NCBI GenBank assembly: GCA_032718475.1
Contig: JAUCBJ010008310.1
Coordinates: forward strand, 1 to 53,900
DNA from: Nemertoderma westbladi
Taxonomy: Eukaryota; Xenacoelomorpha; Nemertodermatida; Nemertodermatidae
Length of the DNA: 53,900 bases
Direction: 5' to 3'
The notes below the pieces were generated by a model. The model did no database searches, was not told the DNA's origin, and was given only the letters and a program-made list of their open reading frames with translations. Position 1 is the stretch's first letter; every line of letters starts with the position of its first letter. Below, piece by piece: positions 34,156 to 45,240 of this stretch. A program made the position numbers and the translations under genes.

Positions 34156-34200
34156 TGTGCTGTCTGGCTGTAGTCTGACTCAGGGATAAAAACTGTATAG

Positions 34201-34208
34201 GCCTAGTA
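34201..34208. repeat. Target-site duplication, left copy (GCCTAGTA)
   Basis: GCCTAGTA at 34201-34208 repeats exactly at 37566-37573, just outside the inverted ends. It could be read as 10 bp (GGCCTAGTAC) if the element ends are taken one base further in. Confidence 0.8.
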
Positions 34209-34227
34209 CCCTATTGAAAAGTTTTAC

Positions 34228-34500
34228 ATGTACGCCGAACACGTTCGGCGCAGCACTAGAACTTGCGCCGGGAGCTGGCGCAGAAATGTGCTACGCCGGG
34301 TAATGAGCCGGAAGGGTCGGCGCAGAGATGTGCTACGCCGGCGTAGCCGGCGGAGCACTGACTATGGTAGAGATGCTGCGCTCGGCGCAGCAGGCGTCGA
34401 AATATTCCCGGCGTCATCGCTGCAGAAATTGACCCGGCGCTGGAGCAGGAATCAGCCCAGCACACCCGGCGTACATATTTGCCTGGCGCAGAAATCAGCC
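34228..34500. repeat. GC-rich subterminal repeats, left end
   Basis: Irregular units of about 50 bp built from GCCGG, GGCGCAGAAAT and GTGCTACGCCGG. The same words occur at the right end. Confidence 0.7.
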
Positions 34501-35029
34501 GAACCAAGCACCGGACAGATAGTGAGACTGAGACAGAGCACGACAACAGACATGCGTTCATCAGACCAACAGCACAGCAACACAATAAAACCAACAGACC
34601 AACTGGCCTGGCCATGCAGGAGGCAGAATGGAAACTCACACTGGCTGACTACAACTGGTCATTTATTTACGTATTTAGCCTTATGCTGTAGTAGGCAGGT
34701 CAGCAGGTAGGCTATCACAGTTCCAGCTATCAGCTGATCATTCATTATTGCTATTGGTTAGTCAGTTTATTTATTTACATATTGCTGTATTGTATTAAGC
34801 TATATTTATACAGTATTATACTGTTATATTATATATTATTTGGATGGAGACACCGCTGTCATAGAAGCGTATAAATAAAACTGCACATAATAAAACAGGA
34901 TAAAGTTGAACAGTGAATAAAACAAAACGACTTCTACTATGGCAATGGCACTATTGATAATGAAACAATTTATTACTGACACACATAGGCCTTACAGGCT
35001 GATCTACAGTAGACACTAGTGGAATGTTG

Positions 35030-35765
35030 TAACCATTGGAAATTGCAGTTCAGCAGTTCAATGACTCCAAGTGCAAGGTCATGCATCTAGGTTCTAGAAA
35101 TCCCCAAGCAACTTTTTACACAATGAGTGGACGGACACTTTTATCGGCAACCGAGGAACGTGATTTGGGAATTACATTTAAACCACAAACTTGTCCTTCA
35201 CAACTCACTGCACAAAGACTGCAGCCCGTGCCATATGCAAGTCGTCCATTTAATACGACGAACTTTTACATATTTGGAAGCTCCGATGTTTACCCTCTGA
35301 CCCTGTTATACAAATCCCTTGTTCGGCCTCTCCTTGAATACGAATCGTCTTGAACAAGTACAACCCCGTGCCACAGTTGTCATATGAAAACCGACTACGT
35401 GCACTCAAACTACCGACATTAATATATCGCCGTGTACTAGCCGACCTTATAACAACATACAAGTTTATCCACGGGATTGACAATATTGAGCGAAGTAATT
35501 TCTTCCAATTTCGTTCCGAACTCCCCCAATACTCAACACGAGGCTCTTCCTTGGCGCTGTACAATGTTCGAACTATAGGACTCAAATGAGATGCAACAAC
35601 TTTGCAGACAGCGTTGTAAACATTTGGAATCCTTTACCATTACTGGAAAGTGTTGTTAATGCACGTAATACTTGGTACTCCATGGTTGAACACATTCAAA
35701 AATAGACTAGACTGCGAAATGTCCCTTAAAATTAATATGTAGTGATACTGTATTCCTGTGCGCCA
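35030..35765 (+). pseudogene. LINE RT C-terminal relic inside the TIR element
   Basis: Frames in series read FNDSKCKVMHLGSRNPQATF, ERDLGITFKPQ, LLYKSLVRPLLEYESS, then SYENRLRALKLPTLIYRRVL, DLITTYKFIHGIDN and a frameshifted ...NIWNPLPLL... end. These are the RT motif D/E and post-RT 'thumb' blocks of a Jockey/CR1-group LINE. It is 5'-truncated, has several frameshifts, and is a third LINE family distinct from LINE A and LINE B. Confidence 0.82.
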
Positions 35766-37060
35766 AGTGGCAGTAGCGAAAGCGATATCTTTCAGATATC
35801 TTTCGGATACAACGATATCTTTATTAAAATCTAGCTACAGTAGCTATTATTTTCATTTTTTCAATCCCAAAAAAAAAACATTTTTTTTGTTAAATTTTAA
35901 ATAGTGTTTTTTTATGTTTAATTGTTTTCCTATCTTTTGTAGTTTCTTTACTTTGCACGTTTTATTTCAGCAGTATTATTTTACCAAAGCGACATACCTA
36001 CGGTACCAAATTTATGTTCCGTATAACTACGTATTGTTGTGTTGTTTGTATCCTATAGAGTATTGTAAACTTCTCCTTTATTAATATGCTTGCCTTTAGA
36101 ACTGTATGTTGTTGAAGCCCTTGAACCTAAGTATGCTTTGCCGATTTTATATTTAATTTTACTGTAATCATTTTTTTTAATAATTAACATGCATCAACTG
36201 TAAACCATTATCCGTATTTTTCTTACAATAGTACATACGCTTATTCGCGTACTTTGCCAGATTTGTTTATTTTATTTTAATCTACTGTACGTGTACGTAC
36301 CTGTACATGTGCAAAAATATATATTTTATTGTTATTCTGGCGATGTAAATAACATAACATAACATACAGCTAGTCATTATTCATTCAGACATACCGTATC
36401 TGTAGCATAGACGTATACTGGACCACAGTACTTAGTCTGTTAGTATGTAGTAAAGTAGAACGTAGTACTTAAATACAAGGACTAGGCCTACTGAAGTAGT
36501 CTTTAATATTCTTTCTATAATTTATAATCATATTGTAACATTTGACTAATTTCAAAAAATGTACACTTTACTTGACAACAAAAATTTACATGCAGTGTTT
36601 CATAAGTAGTTGTTTCGTAATGTTACACTTTTGGAATAAAACAACGCACCTAAACTGTACTTGTTGCATTTGTCTTTAAGGTATTCCGTCTCTCTCTTCA
36701 TCCTTATTTTAATTTCACCCATCAACTACTGTACTTTCGTTCGTTTAAGTAACAACTCGGATTAGCACAATTTCCAAAAGTGCTACTTTACAAACACATT
36801 CCAATACCATGAATACTTATTAATGGCACGCTGTACCTGATGATTTAGTTTAACATGCAAGAAATAATAATTATTAAAATCATAAAAAGTTTAATATATT
36901 CAAATATCCAAATCTTTCCCCATCCTTTTATTGTGGTACTGTATCTTATAAAATATAAATCTTGTTATGGAACGAACATAAGTTTGTCGAATTCGAATAC
37001 AATACGATATCATCAGTATTTAAATGAATACGTGTCTCTTGTAGGTGCCATCAACTCAAG
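35766..37060. other. AT-rich interior of the TIR element, no gene seen
   Basis: No family similarity, several TACGTGTACGTACCTGTACATG-type purine-pyrimidine stretches, and CATAACATAACATA simple repeats near 36350. Confidence 0.5.
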
Positions 37061-37065
37061 ACAGG

Positions 37066-37093
37066 GGGGTGGGGGAGGGGGGGGGGGGGGGGG
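37066..37093. repeat. G-run
   Basis: Nearly uninterrupted G homopolymer of about 25 bases. Length may be unreliable in the assembly. Confidence 0.9.
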
Positions 37094-37254
37094 GTCATGG
37101 GGGATATGTTTCATTACATACGTCATACATATTTTATAATTTACATACAGTATACTATATGCGGCTGCAGTATTATAGATAACATAATAGACTACAGGTA
37201 CTGTCAGACTGTACAGTATAACAGCCAGATTTTATATTTGATGTTTTATACTAG

Positions 37255-37545
37255 TCATCCCGGTGCAGCTTTGAAGAGCCGGCGGAAGATTTTTCACCCG
37301 GCGCAGCATTTTGCATTGCACAGAGCTAGCGCAGGATTTTTGCACCCGACATGGCCATAGGCGAATTTTGCAGAGACGGCGCATAATTTTTTGCACCCGG
37401 TGCGGTTTTGCACAGAGCCGGCGCAGAATTTTTTGCACCCGGCGTGGTTTTGCTCAGAGCCGGCGCAGAATTTTTGGCACCTGGCGTGGTTTTGTTCAGA
37501 GCCGGCGCAGGATTTTTGGCACCCGGCGCCGCGTTCGGCGCAGAA
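37255..37545. repeat. GC-rich subterminal repeats, right end (~52-bp unit)
   Basis: About five units of roughly 45-60 bp with the words GAGCCGGCGCAGAATTTTT and GCACCCGGCGTGGTTTTG (best copies between 37385 and 37530). Confidence 0.85.
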
Positions 37546-37565
37546 AATAAAACTTTTCAATAGGG

Positions 37566-37573
37566 GCCTAGTA
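37566..37573. repeat. Target-site duplication, right copy (GCCTAGTA)
   Basis: Exact partner of 34201-34208. Confidence 0.8.
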
Positions 37574-37784
37574 CCGGTATCTTTCTTGGTCTTATTGTCG
37601 GCAGGCCTACAGCTTAATCGGTTGAAGGTTCGAAGCTGATTTACAAATGTTCCAGAAGCTTGGACCTGATAAGTCCGGAAAACCTCCACCAATTTTGATT
37701 AATGACATATTTGGAAAACACTAGGCATATCGGTTAGAAACAAACCATTCACTAATTCAAAAGATGTATGTTACCGGTAGATAT

Positions 37785-38032
37785 GTCGAATCCGTGCTTG
37801 GTCAGCTTTCTAATAATGTATTGTATTACCATCAAATCATTATATGGTTGAAGAATAACTGCGATGTAACTGGTGCAATATCGACGGAGAAACTTTTTTT
37901 AAACGGTTGTACAGCAGCTAAAAAAATGAAAGCAAAAATTAAAATCCTGACTCACCCAGGGAGGAGGAGTTGAGCCAAACTAACTATAAGTATATCTAAT
38001 TCAAATTTTATGCAATATACAATTTGAACAGG
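37785..38032 (+). repeat. Dispersed repeat B, copy 1
   Basis: Shares GGTCAGCTTTCTAATA, GAAGAATAACTGCGATGTAA, GACGGAGAAACTTTTTTT, AACGGTTGTA and CTGACTCACCCAGGGAGGAG with copies near 44125-44418 (minus), 47250-47480 and 50625-50935. Confidence 0.75.
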
Positions 38033-38035
38033 GGG

Positions 38036-38795
38036 GAGGGGGAGGGTTTGTCTTTTTACTGTATGTGTACGTATTTGAAATAGTTCCCGTAGCCTACCAT
38101 AGGCTACCGTATGTAGGACGTATTTGCCCGTATTCAGGAAGCAGTACTGCAGTAGTCAGTGCACTGCAGCACTACTGCACTATGGCTAAATCTCACGGTA
38201 CTGTACAGGGCCTATTTATCCATGTTTATAGACCTGTACGTACAGTACAGGTAAATACTGTAATACAGCGAGCCGGCTGTACTGTGTGCTAAGATTATAC
38301 AGCTCGCGTTTGTGGGGTGAGCCACGACGTTGCCGGAGCATTAGTGAACTGACAATGTTAGGGGTGGGACAATAATGGCAAATAGTTGTTGACGCCGCCA
38401 CCTTAGTGTTAGAAACTAAATCGTCCTTTATCGTCTGCTCGTTGATTACACTGGAGGGGCAATTCAACATTCAGCCATCAACGAACAGTATAATAAATTA
38501 TTATGATTATTTCATAATAAAATGATAAATAATAAAAAAATATCCTTGAAAAAAAATTAAACTCTCAGAGAATTTCCAAACCCCTGGTATCGGGAGCATA
38601 GAACACGTAGTATAAAAACACTTAAAACAGGCCAGGTTGCCAGGTACAGTACCGTTAGCGGTAAGCAGTGCACTGATTCTGCTTCCTGAATACGGGCAAA
38701 TACATCCCACATACGGTAGCCTACGGTAGGCTACGGGAACTCTTTCAAATACGTACACATACGGCAAAAAGACAAACCCGGAGGGGGCGGGACGT
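38036..38795. mobile_element. Inverted-repeat (foldback/MITE-like) element
   Basis: The left arm (about 38044-38160) and the right arm (about 38670-38788) are inverted copies: GGGTTTGTCTTTTTACTGTA on the left pairs with CGGCAAAAAGACAAACCC on the right, and GTATTCAGGAAGCAG pairs with CTTCCTGAATAC. Arms are ~115 bp with a spacer of ~500 bp. Within each arm CCGTAGCCTAC...GTAGGCTAC is itself palindromic. The target-site duplication is obscured by G-rich flanks. No coding capacity. Confidence 0.8.
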
Positions 38796-38799
38796 GTCA

Positions 38800-39940
38800 C
38801 TGAATTACGATACTACTGTATATTCCAGGACATTTTTGCACAGTGGTAACTAAAGTTTATAAATTTGCAGATTGCCTGTATTAAATATAATACAGTACTG
38901 TATTAGCAACAATGAGGCCATCTGAATGATAAACATAGACAAAGCATGATTAGATAAAGATAAATTAAATATTAAAATAGATTATTATGACTGGTATTTG
39001 TTTCAGTTTTCATTGGTAATACATTGTTTAATACTAACCCCAAAAAGATTCAAAGTCCAATTGTTTTGTATTGAACCCCTTTAAGAAACTCTCTTCCCGG
39101 GGGTACTTCCCTGTGCTGTTCCCTCCTCTAAATGGCTAGCTCGATCATGATACTATATTTGGGTTATCATTTATATTAAAGAAAGATTTAGTAGCCTTAG
39201 GGACGTCGGATAACCCTGATTAAGCGGATAACGCAGCCTTGCGCAACATACATTATATTTTCCCAGAGTTGTTGCTGCCTGTGTTTTGTCTCTTAGCTGT
39301 CTGTTCATAAATATATACAACAAAATGTATATTGTAATGGATCAACATAATGTTTATCAGTGAAGTCTTACTGGGTTTGAACGCCCGTCAACCGACATTC
39401 AGTGTAACGCTTACACTACTGCAATTATATTATCTACTGTACAGTAGCTCCTGCCATATAGGACTGCGTTCTAATGTACTGGTTTTAAAGAGGCGCAGGA
39501 AGTGGAGCACAGTAGCCTAGGTGTGGCCAAAATACCCCGAAATCCAGTTTGTTTTAACAGGGAAATCCCGGGAAATTTTTCAGTAATAAGAGCAGAAACC
39601 CATTCGGTTAGTGGGTGGCTGGCGACTTGTTTCAGGAAGTGAGAAAGAATACCTGCCATTTTTACATATTAGTTTCAGCAAATGATTATTTGCTATTATT
39701 AGCCATTATGTTACTGTAACACTACAATAGTGAATGCCTACCTTTCGTTTAGCAAATTAACATGCCATAGACAGATTATATTTTAGGCATACAAATTGCT
39801 GCTAAGGACTACTAATGTACAACTAAGGACATGGGAGATGGTTGGCGACTTGCCCTCTCATCATCAGCACATGCAGCATTAGACAAAATAAACCAAATCT
39901 ACAACCGCATCATCCATTTCCACATCTTATGTTCTGGAAG
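38800..39940. other. No gene seen
   Basis: AT-rich sequence with only short open frames that lack family similarity. Confidence 0.55.
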
Positions 39941-39949
39941 ACTTGCTAA

Positions 39950-40870
39950 GAAGTTTCCTAAGGTGGTTGTGATTGTGTGCTATTCTCAAACTAGTGTTGC
40001 CCCAGGAGAAGAGGTGTAAAATTTCTACCACAATCTACAAGCAGCTACGAGTTGATCAGCATGCATTCTTAACATTCCTGGGAGACTCTAATGCAAGTCT
40101 ACCTCACTCATCTACTGTACATCACTCTGGGTCGATAGCAACAGTGGTAACCCAAATTCCGTCCATCTTCAGGATTTCATCTCTGGCAATGGATTGTTTT
40201 CGGTTGGAACACAGTTTAATAAACGAACTGGAAAGCTATGGACTCATAGTGGACCCAGTGGTCACAAGTCCCAGATAATAAACACATTATGTTTCATAGG
40301 GAATACAGGAGCTCTATACAAGACTGTAATGCATTTACACTTCGACCCTTCTCCAGTGATCACCGCCTTATAGTGGCCAAGGTAAGACTTTGTCTGCGTG
40401 CTAGCAGAACAACGAAATCTGCCTTGCCACGGCCTGACTGGTCCTCTTTGTTCCAACAGCCCAGTGTGAGATTCAGCTTCACATTACAGCTGACAGGTAT
40501 GAGGCTGTTGCCTCATACTTTGAGATAACTTTGAGGTACATCGTATATCAGAGTCTGTGCATACATATATCCCCATTGTTGACAACTCCTTTTGATGAAA
40601 TCAAGACTGTGGCAAGACCAATCGTGCCAGTGGAGTAGATGGCGTGGCGATGGAGCTCATTCACCCCATTGCATTGGACATGTATAGGACAAAGATAATC
40701 CCTCAATAAATGAAAACAAATAAATTGGTCCCTGTCTCAAAGCGCGGGCATTCTATCAACCTATGATCTTTTCTATGTCCAAGATTTGGAATTTCAATCG
40801 GAATCTCAAGGTTCGATTATTTAGGGCAGCAGTAATATCGGTACTCTTATACTGTATATTAGCAGCACCT
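39950..40870 (+). pseudogene. LINE D relic: endonuclease joined to post-RT region
   Basis: Broken frames read DFISGNGLFSVGTQFNKRTG and KLWTHSGPSGHKSQI (endonuclease), FSSDHRLIVAKVRLCLRAS (SDH motif, near 40350), SGVDGVAMELIHPIALDMYR and LVPVSKRGHSINL (start of RT). The sequence then jumps directly to KIWNFNRNLKVRLFRAAV (post-RT, near 40775-40830). The RT core with the YADD box is missing. Multiple stops. The post-RT words match the relic at 46341-46541, so both belong to one family. Confidence 0.78.
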
Positions 40871-41029
40871 TAGAGTACTCTGGAATTGTATCTTACAAGT
40901 GTGTCTTATGAATTTATGGTGACTAATGGTACGATGCAAGGTGGCATTCTAAAGTTCTTTACAATGTTTATGTTGACACGTTAAGTATTACTCTTACAGT
41001 TTCAAATATACACGAGCCATGTACACGGT

Positions 41030-42165
41030 ACCGTGTCTTGGCTCGACCACGTGATATCGAGTTGCGAATTTCATAAGTTAATTTTGGATATGAAGATACT
41101 GTATGAGGTGTCAGATTTTGATCATATGCCTATTTCATTCAAATTTATTCTTTTGCAGTGTGATAATTTTTTTAATGGAACTAATAATTTGAATAATGAC
41201 TCAGGTAATAATTATAGCGCCCCCTTCTGGGACAAAGTAGATAATAACATGAAACATGCATATGCCGATCGTACTAATGTTTTATTTTCTGATATTATAT
41301 TGCCCCACGAAGCAATTATTTGTTCTGATGTACATTGTTGCAACGAGGCACATTTGTTACAATTTCAGTTGTGACATGATAATGTTATGCGTATTTTGAA
41401 AAATTCTGGTTCGGAATGTTTTCCGGATTCTAAAACGGGGGGCTCTAACAAACCAGTGGTCCCCGGTTGGAATGAATTTGTGAAAGAAAAACGTGAGGCC
41501 TCTTGTGAGGCCTTCCGTATTTGGCGGGGAAATGGAAACGAGCGCTATTTAAAACTTATTGTTACAGTCTTTATTGTACTTCATTGTGGAGTATATTTAG
41601 AGTTGAGGAACTGCGTAAGGTCCGTGTAGCCTACAATACTGCGTTCAGGTTACTTTTTAAGTATAGTCGCTGTGATGACGCGGATACAATTTTTGTAAAT
41701 AATTGAGTTAATGCTTTTGTAGCAATATGTAGGGTTGTGGCAGGCTCGCTCGCAAGGCGAGTAGCGTCTTCTAGTAACGATTTACTTTCAGTTTGTTTTA
41801 ATATTTGTCCGTCCTCGACTTTACGGGACCGTTGGGAAGTACTTCTATCTGTGTAATATTGTATAATTAATATATTCGCAATACTGGGCCATAAATATCC
41901 ACCCTCGTAAATTTTTTTTTTTTTTGTTTTTTTTTTGCATTTTTCACTTTGTAATGATAGTGTATAATGAAGTTCTATTGGTTTCATTTTTGTTCTTTTT
42001 TCTTTGGTCGATTGTCGGTCACTGTGAATTTAAGTATAGATGGTAGGGTCCAACCGTAATTAATTTTGTGCTATGTGTTTCGTTTAGTATATATTAATGT
42101 ACGTACAGTAACATGGGTCATTAGTGCCCGATAATGGAAAGGAAATAAAATAAATATTGGTTGTT
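41030..42165 (+). pseudogene. LINE E relic with internal RT deletion
   Basis: 41033-41374 reads SWLDHVISSCEFHKLILDMK and VSDFDHMPISFKF, the end of an endonuclease. 41387-41555 reads VVPGWNEFVKEKREASCEAF then RIWRGNGNERYLK, the conserved EN-RT linker. It then changes frame at about 41555 into VRVAYNTAFRLLFKYSRCDD and ADTIFVNN (41615-41704), the C-terminal block of the same kind of protein. The whole RT core is absent. A 3' UTR follows and ends in GGAAAGGAAATAAAATAAAT near 42155. Confidence 0.78.
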
Positions 42166-42169
42166 TTAT

Positions 42170-42405
42170 TGGGGAGATTCGAATAAATTACCTACTACAG
42201 TATATGCTGATGATCTATGTTTAATATCATATTATGCTAATAATAACTCTATTATGTTTAAACGTAAGAATACTAACTGAAATTTTTTTCTACCTAAATA
42301 TTTCAGTTTAAGTGTAGTCACGCATATTACTTTAAATGGCTGCCCAATTCAAGTAGTTATTCAATATTCAATATTGCTACCTACAGTAGTTCACATTTTA
42401 CATTC
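42170..42405 (+). pseudogene. Short RT fragment with YADD box
   Basis: Reads LPTTVYADDLCLISYYANN near 42190-42245. The YADDLCL word resembles the relic at 19863-20820. Too short to assign further. Confidence 0.6.
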
Positions 42406-42407
42406 AG

Positions 42408-42685
42408 ATGGTGACTTTAATATTCGAAACCAACTGCGTTCACTCTATTGGAGGTGTCTCATTTGTTACCCCAAGCTTGACACGAGAACAAAGCCGCCCC
42501 CGCTTTACAGGACATTGCTTTCGCCGTGAGGACCAGCCAGTGCATAATCTTGTGCTTTGGCGCCATCATGGAGTGAATAATCATGGTGGACAGCCCATGG
42601 CTTTCTTGAGACGCATCTTAAAGGACACTGGCCTTGAAGATGCGGATGATCATGCCGCATGCCCATAGTACTCAGCTATATTACA
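42408..42685 (+). pseudogene. LINE D C-terminal fragment
   Basis: Reads GHCFRREDQPVHNLVLWRHH and RRILKDTGLEDADDHAA, nearly the same as the minus-strand relic at 46030-46306. It is the C-terminus of the LINE D family, separated from its body at 39950-40870 by LINE E. Confidence 0.82.
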
Positions 42686-42689
42686 CTCT

Positions 42690-44120
42690 ACAATGAAATG
42701 GTAGGGGTCTACTGAACACGTGTACAGTAGTATTTATATGATAAACTCTCACGGCTACAATAAGCTTTTTTTTCATTCCTCATGAAACACATGCCTCATT
42801 TATTCACAAAATACTAACTACCTTCAGAAATTAAACACTGGACTATAGATATTGAACAAACAACGAAAAATTATTTCTGAAGCGAGAGAAATTTAAAAGC
42901 AACAAACCAGTTTATTGTCGTACCACCCATAATATTTTTATTATCAACAAATACACCGACTACAGTACTGTACAACACACAAAAAAAAAATGTCTAAATA
43001 AATAATATGTCGTTAATCTCCTTTTAATCAGATACCATGTTGCTTTGGAAAAACATTCTGTGCATTTGCAGTATGTGACCTAACATAAGGTCCCAGGCAG
43101 CACGAGTGTGATATTTTATACGCACTGCTACAGTATGCGAATCCCAAAAGCAAAAGTCCCATACAAAAATATAGTAGAGAGTCCATTAGTATTCCCTACA
43201 TGTTTACCGGCATGTAACATGAGACAGTGGTTGAAGGGGAACTTATAATTAAAGGAAGTGAAAATCGAGAAGAAATGAAAGAAAAATTTGAATTATGGTA
43301 GAGGGTGAGGAAGCTATGCGGCTGTGCCGTACATACACACAATAACCTAGGAAAAGATTGAATTACGTGAGATTTTAGGGGACAGAATTTAATGAGCGGT
43401 TTAGCTTTCGGATGAATTGCAAAGCGTGTTACCAATCTGGATCCATTCCTCCATGGGTACTCCATGGGCACTTGGCAATATAATGAAGCAATAATGGACT
43501 AACTATATAAAAATATTGGTTATAACCTAGAATTAATGACATGCAAAATGACTATAATCTCCAAATTATGTGTTTAGTGAGTTTAAAAACATTATGAGAA
43601 AGGTAATGGCGGTGTTTTCTAGCCGAAACCATAAGTGAAACTTTATTTAATATTCGACGAATTAGCGCTGGTTCACTTTTTAAATTTACTGTCAATTTGC
43701 GCCCGTATCTCCTTTCGGAATGATATATCGAATGAACAATATTTTTTCCATCGTAAGACGGTTAACACTGTAATGGTTATACCACCCTTCCCCAACTTGG
43801 TAACCGGTGGAGGGTTACGATAATACCAGTTGTATCCTCTCCATTACCAATCGTCATTATCGTAACGTTTAATTTCCATTGATGAGATATCGAGTGGCTT
43901 CCCACTCCACGGTGTAAATAACTAGACCTCTAAGCGCTAAGTTAAAAAACATGAAAATGTATATATATAATCAGCCTCAACCCTCAACATAACATAAACA
44001 AACTAATTCCTCAACAACAAATTTCAAACGTTTTAACATATTCTGAATCCTTGAAAGTTCACATTTCCATATCGGTGCAAATCTATCAGAAACGGACGAA
44101 GAGCATCAGGGAGTGGGGTA
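42690..44120. other. No gene seen
   Basis: AT-rich. A minus-strand open frame at 43196-43471 and others have no recognisable similarity. Confidence 0.55.
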
Positions 44121-44124
44121 ATTG

Positions 44125-44418
44125 GCGTCGGAATACACCATGTATGTCCTGGAATACAGTGTCTTTATTCAGGAACATGCCCCGCTCCCCCAAAATTGTC
44201 TACCAATCTTAATGAGATTGGATGAAATTTGAAACAGAGATACAGTAGTACAGTAGTACAGCAGTACAGTAGTACAGTATCACCTCCTCCTGACTGGGTG
44301 AGCCAGAATTTTTATTTTCGTTTTCATTCTTTCCTACAAATCGTTTTGAGAAACGTATCTCCCCCGTGATTTGTTGGTACAGTACTATTAGAAAGGTGGC
44401 CGTGCAAGGATTCCAAAT
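44125..44418 (-). repeat. Dispersed repeat B, copy 2, with (ACAGTAGT)n insertion
   Basis: The minus strand shows the family order: TGCACGGCCACCTTTCTAAT, ACCAACAAATCACGG, GGCTCACCCAGTCAGGAGGA, CCTGAATAAAGACACTGTAT and CCAGGACATAC. A microsatellite GTACAGTAGTACAG occupies about 44240-44280. Confidence 0.8.
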
Positions 44419-44445
44419 ATGTAACACAATATAAATTGCGTCGTA

Positions 44446-44896
44446 AAATATGAGCGTTTAAATATTAAACACAAATATGAGCGTTTAAATATTAAACACA
44501 AATATGAGCGTTTAAATATTAAACACAAATATGAGCGTTTAAATATTAAACACAAATATGAGCGTTTAAATATTAAACACAAATATGAGCGTTTAAATAT
44601 TAAACACAAATATGAGCGTTTAAATATTAAACACAAATATGAGCGTTTAAATATTAAACACAAATATGAGCGTTTAAATATTAAACACAAATATGAGCGT
44701 TTAAATATTAAACACAAATATGAGCGTTTAAATATTAAACACAAATATGAGCGTTTAAATATTAAACACAAATATGAGCGTTTAAATATTAAACACAAAT
44801 ATGAGCGTTTAAATATTAAACACAAATATGAGCGTTTAAATATTAAACACAAATATGAGCGTTTAAATATTAAACACAAATATGAGTGTTTAAATC
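44446..44896. repeat. 27-bp minisatellite, 16 full units plus a partial
   Basis: Units of 27 bp start at 44446 and repeat through 44877, essentially identical, each with ATGAGCGTTTAAATATTAAA. The last, partial unit has GAGTG. Since 27 is divisible by three, the minus strand stays open as a 9-residue repeat (FKRSYLCLI), an artefact. GTTTAAATATTAAAC is near-palindromic. Confidence 0.96.
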
Positions 44897-45165
44897 TTTC
44901 ATGGGTTTGCATATGACTGAGGCAATTTTATTCTGTTCAATAAAATACTCCATATTTTGGAACATTTTGTTAATGCATAAGTAGCTACGTATGTACAGTA
45001 ATAATATTATTAAATACAGTAGGTATTTAATTAATAATTAATAGGTATGTAATTGCATTGCTGTCAAGCTACGTATTGGTCAAACAAAATATTCCAGATG
45101 TTGTATTTATTTAATAGAATAAAATAGTCTCGCTATTATGCAAAACCATGAATTTTAAACCGACG

Positions 45166-45173
45166 AAATTTAG
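45166..45173. repeat. Target-site duplication, left copy (AAATTTAG)
   Basis: AAATTTAG here and at 47223-47230 immediately flank the inverted ends of the element between them. Confidence 0.85.
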
Positions 45174-45187
45174 GGCTTCCTGGAAAA

Positions 45188-45240
45188 CACGCAACAGCGC
45201 AACGGCGCAACAGCGCAACGGCGCAACAGCGCAACAGCTC
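45188..45240. repeat. 10-bp tandem repeat in the left TIR
   Basis: GCAACAGCGC/GCAACGGCGC units, mirrored in the right TIR at about 47165-47207. Confidence 0.9.

Larger units (their letters stand above)
24945..34199 (-). mobile_element. LINE A: near-full-length CR1-like non-LTR retrotransposon, split by LINE B
   Basis: Minus-strand element. Sense order is a 2A/PHD-finger protein (34155-33568), APE endonuclease (33575-32859), reverse transcriptase (27470-25275), 3' UTR, and a (TATC)n-type terminus seen as GATAGATAGATAGATTTA at about 24945-24963. Removing the inserted LINE B and one duplicated target site leaves about 3.9 kb, which is typical for CR1-group elements. The RT ORF is intact for 700+ codons, so the element was recently active. 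The 5' end abuts the target-site duplication of the DNA transposon at 34209. Confidence 0.88.
34209..37565. mobile_element. 3.36-kb TIR transposon with GC-rich subterminal repeats
   Basis: Perfect 18-bp terminal inverted repeats CCCTATTGAAAAGTTTTA (34209-34226 and 37548-37565), flanked by the 8-bp direct repeat GCCTAGTA. Both ends continue into GC-rich repeats rich in CCGGCGCAGAA (34228-34500 and 37255-37545), in sharp contrast to the AT-rich interior. No transposase was found. The interior holds a dead LINE fragment (35030-35760). An 8-bp duplication is compatible with hAT, P or Merlin-like transposition, but the TIR start does not decide it. Likely non-autonomous. Confidence 0.8.

Noticed and set aside
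35250-35585. 111-codon minus-strand frame
   Set aside because: Antisense shadow of the LINE RT relic at 35030-35765.
43196-43471. 91-codon minus-strand frame as a gene
   Set aside because: No recognisable motif and no supporting signal; typical chance open frame.
44388-44912. 174-residue minus-strand protein with a 9-residue repeat
   Set aside because: Produced by the 27-bp minisatellite, whose length is divisible by three; the ends are non-repetitive and short.
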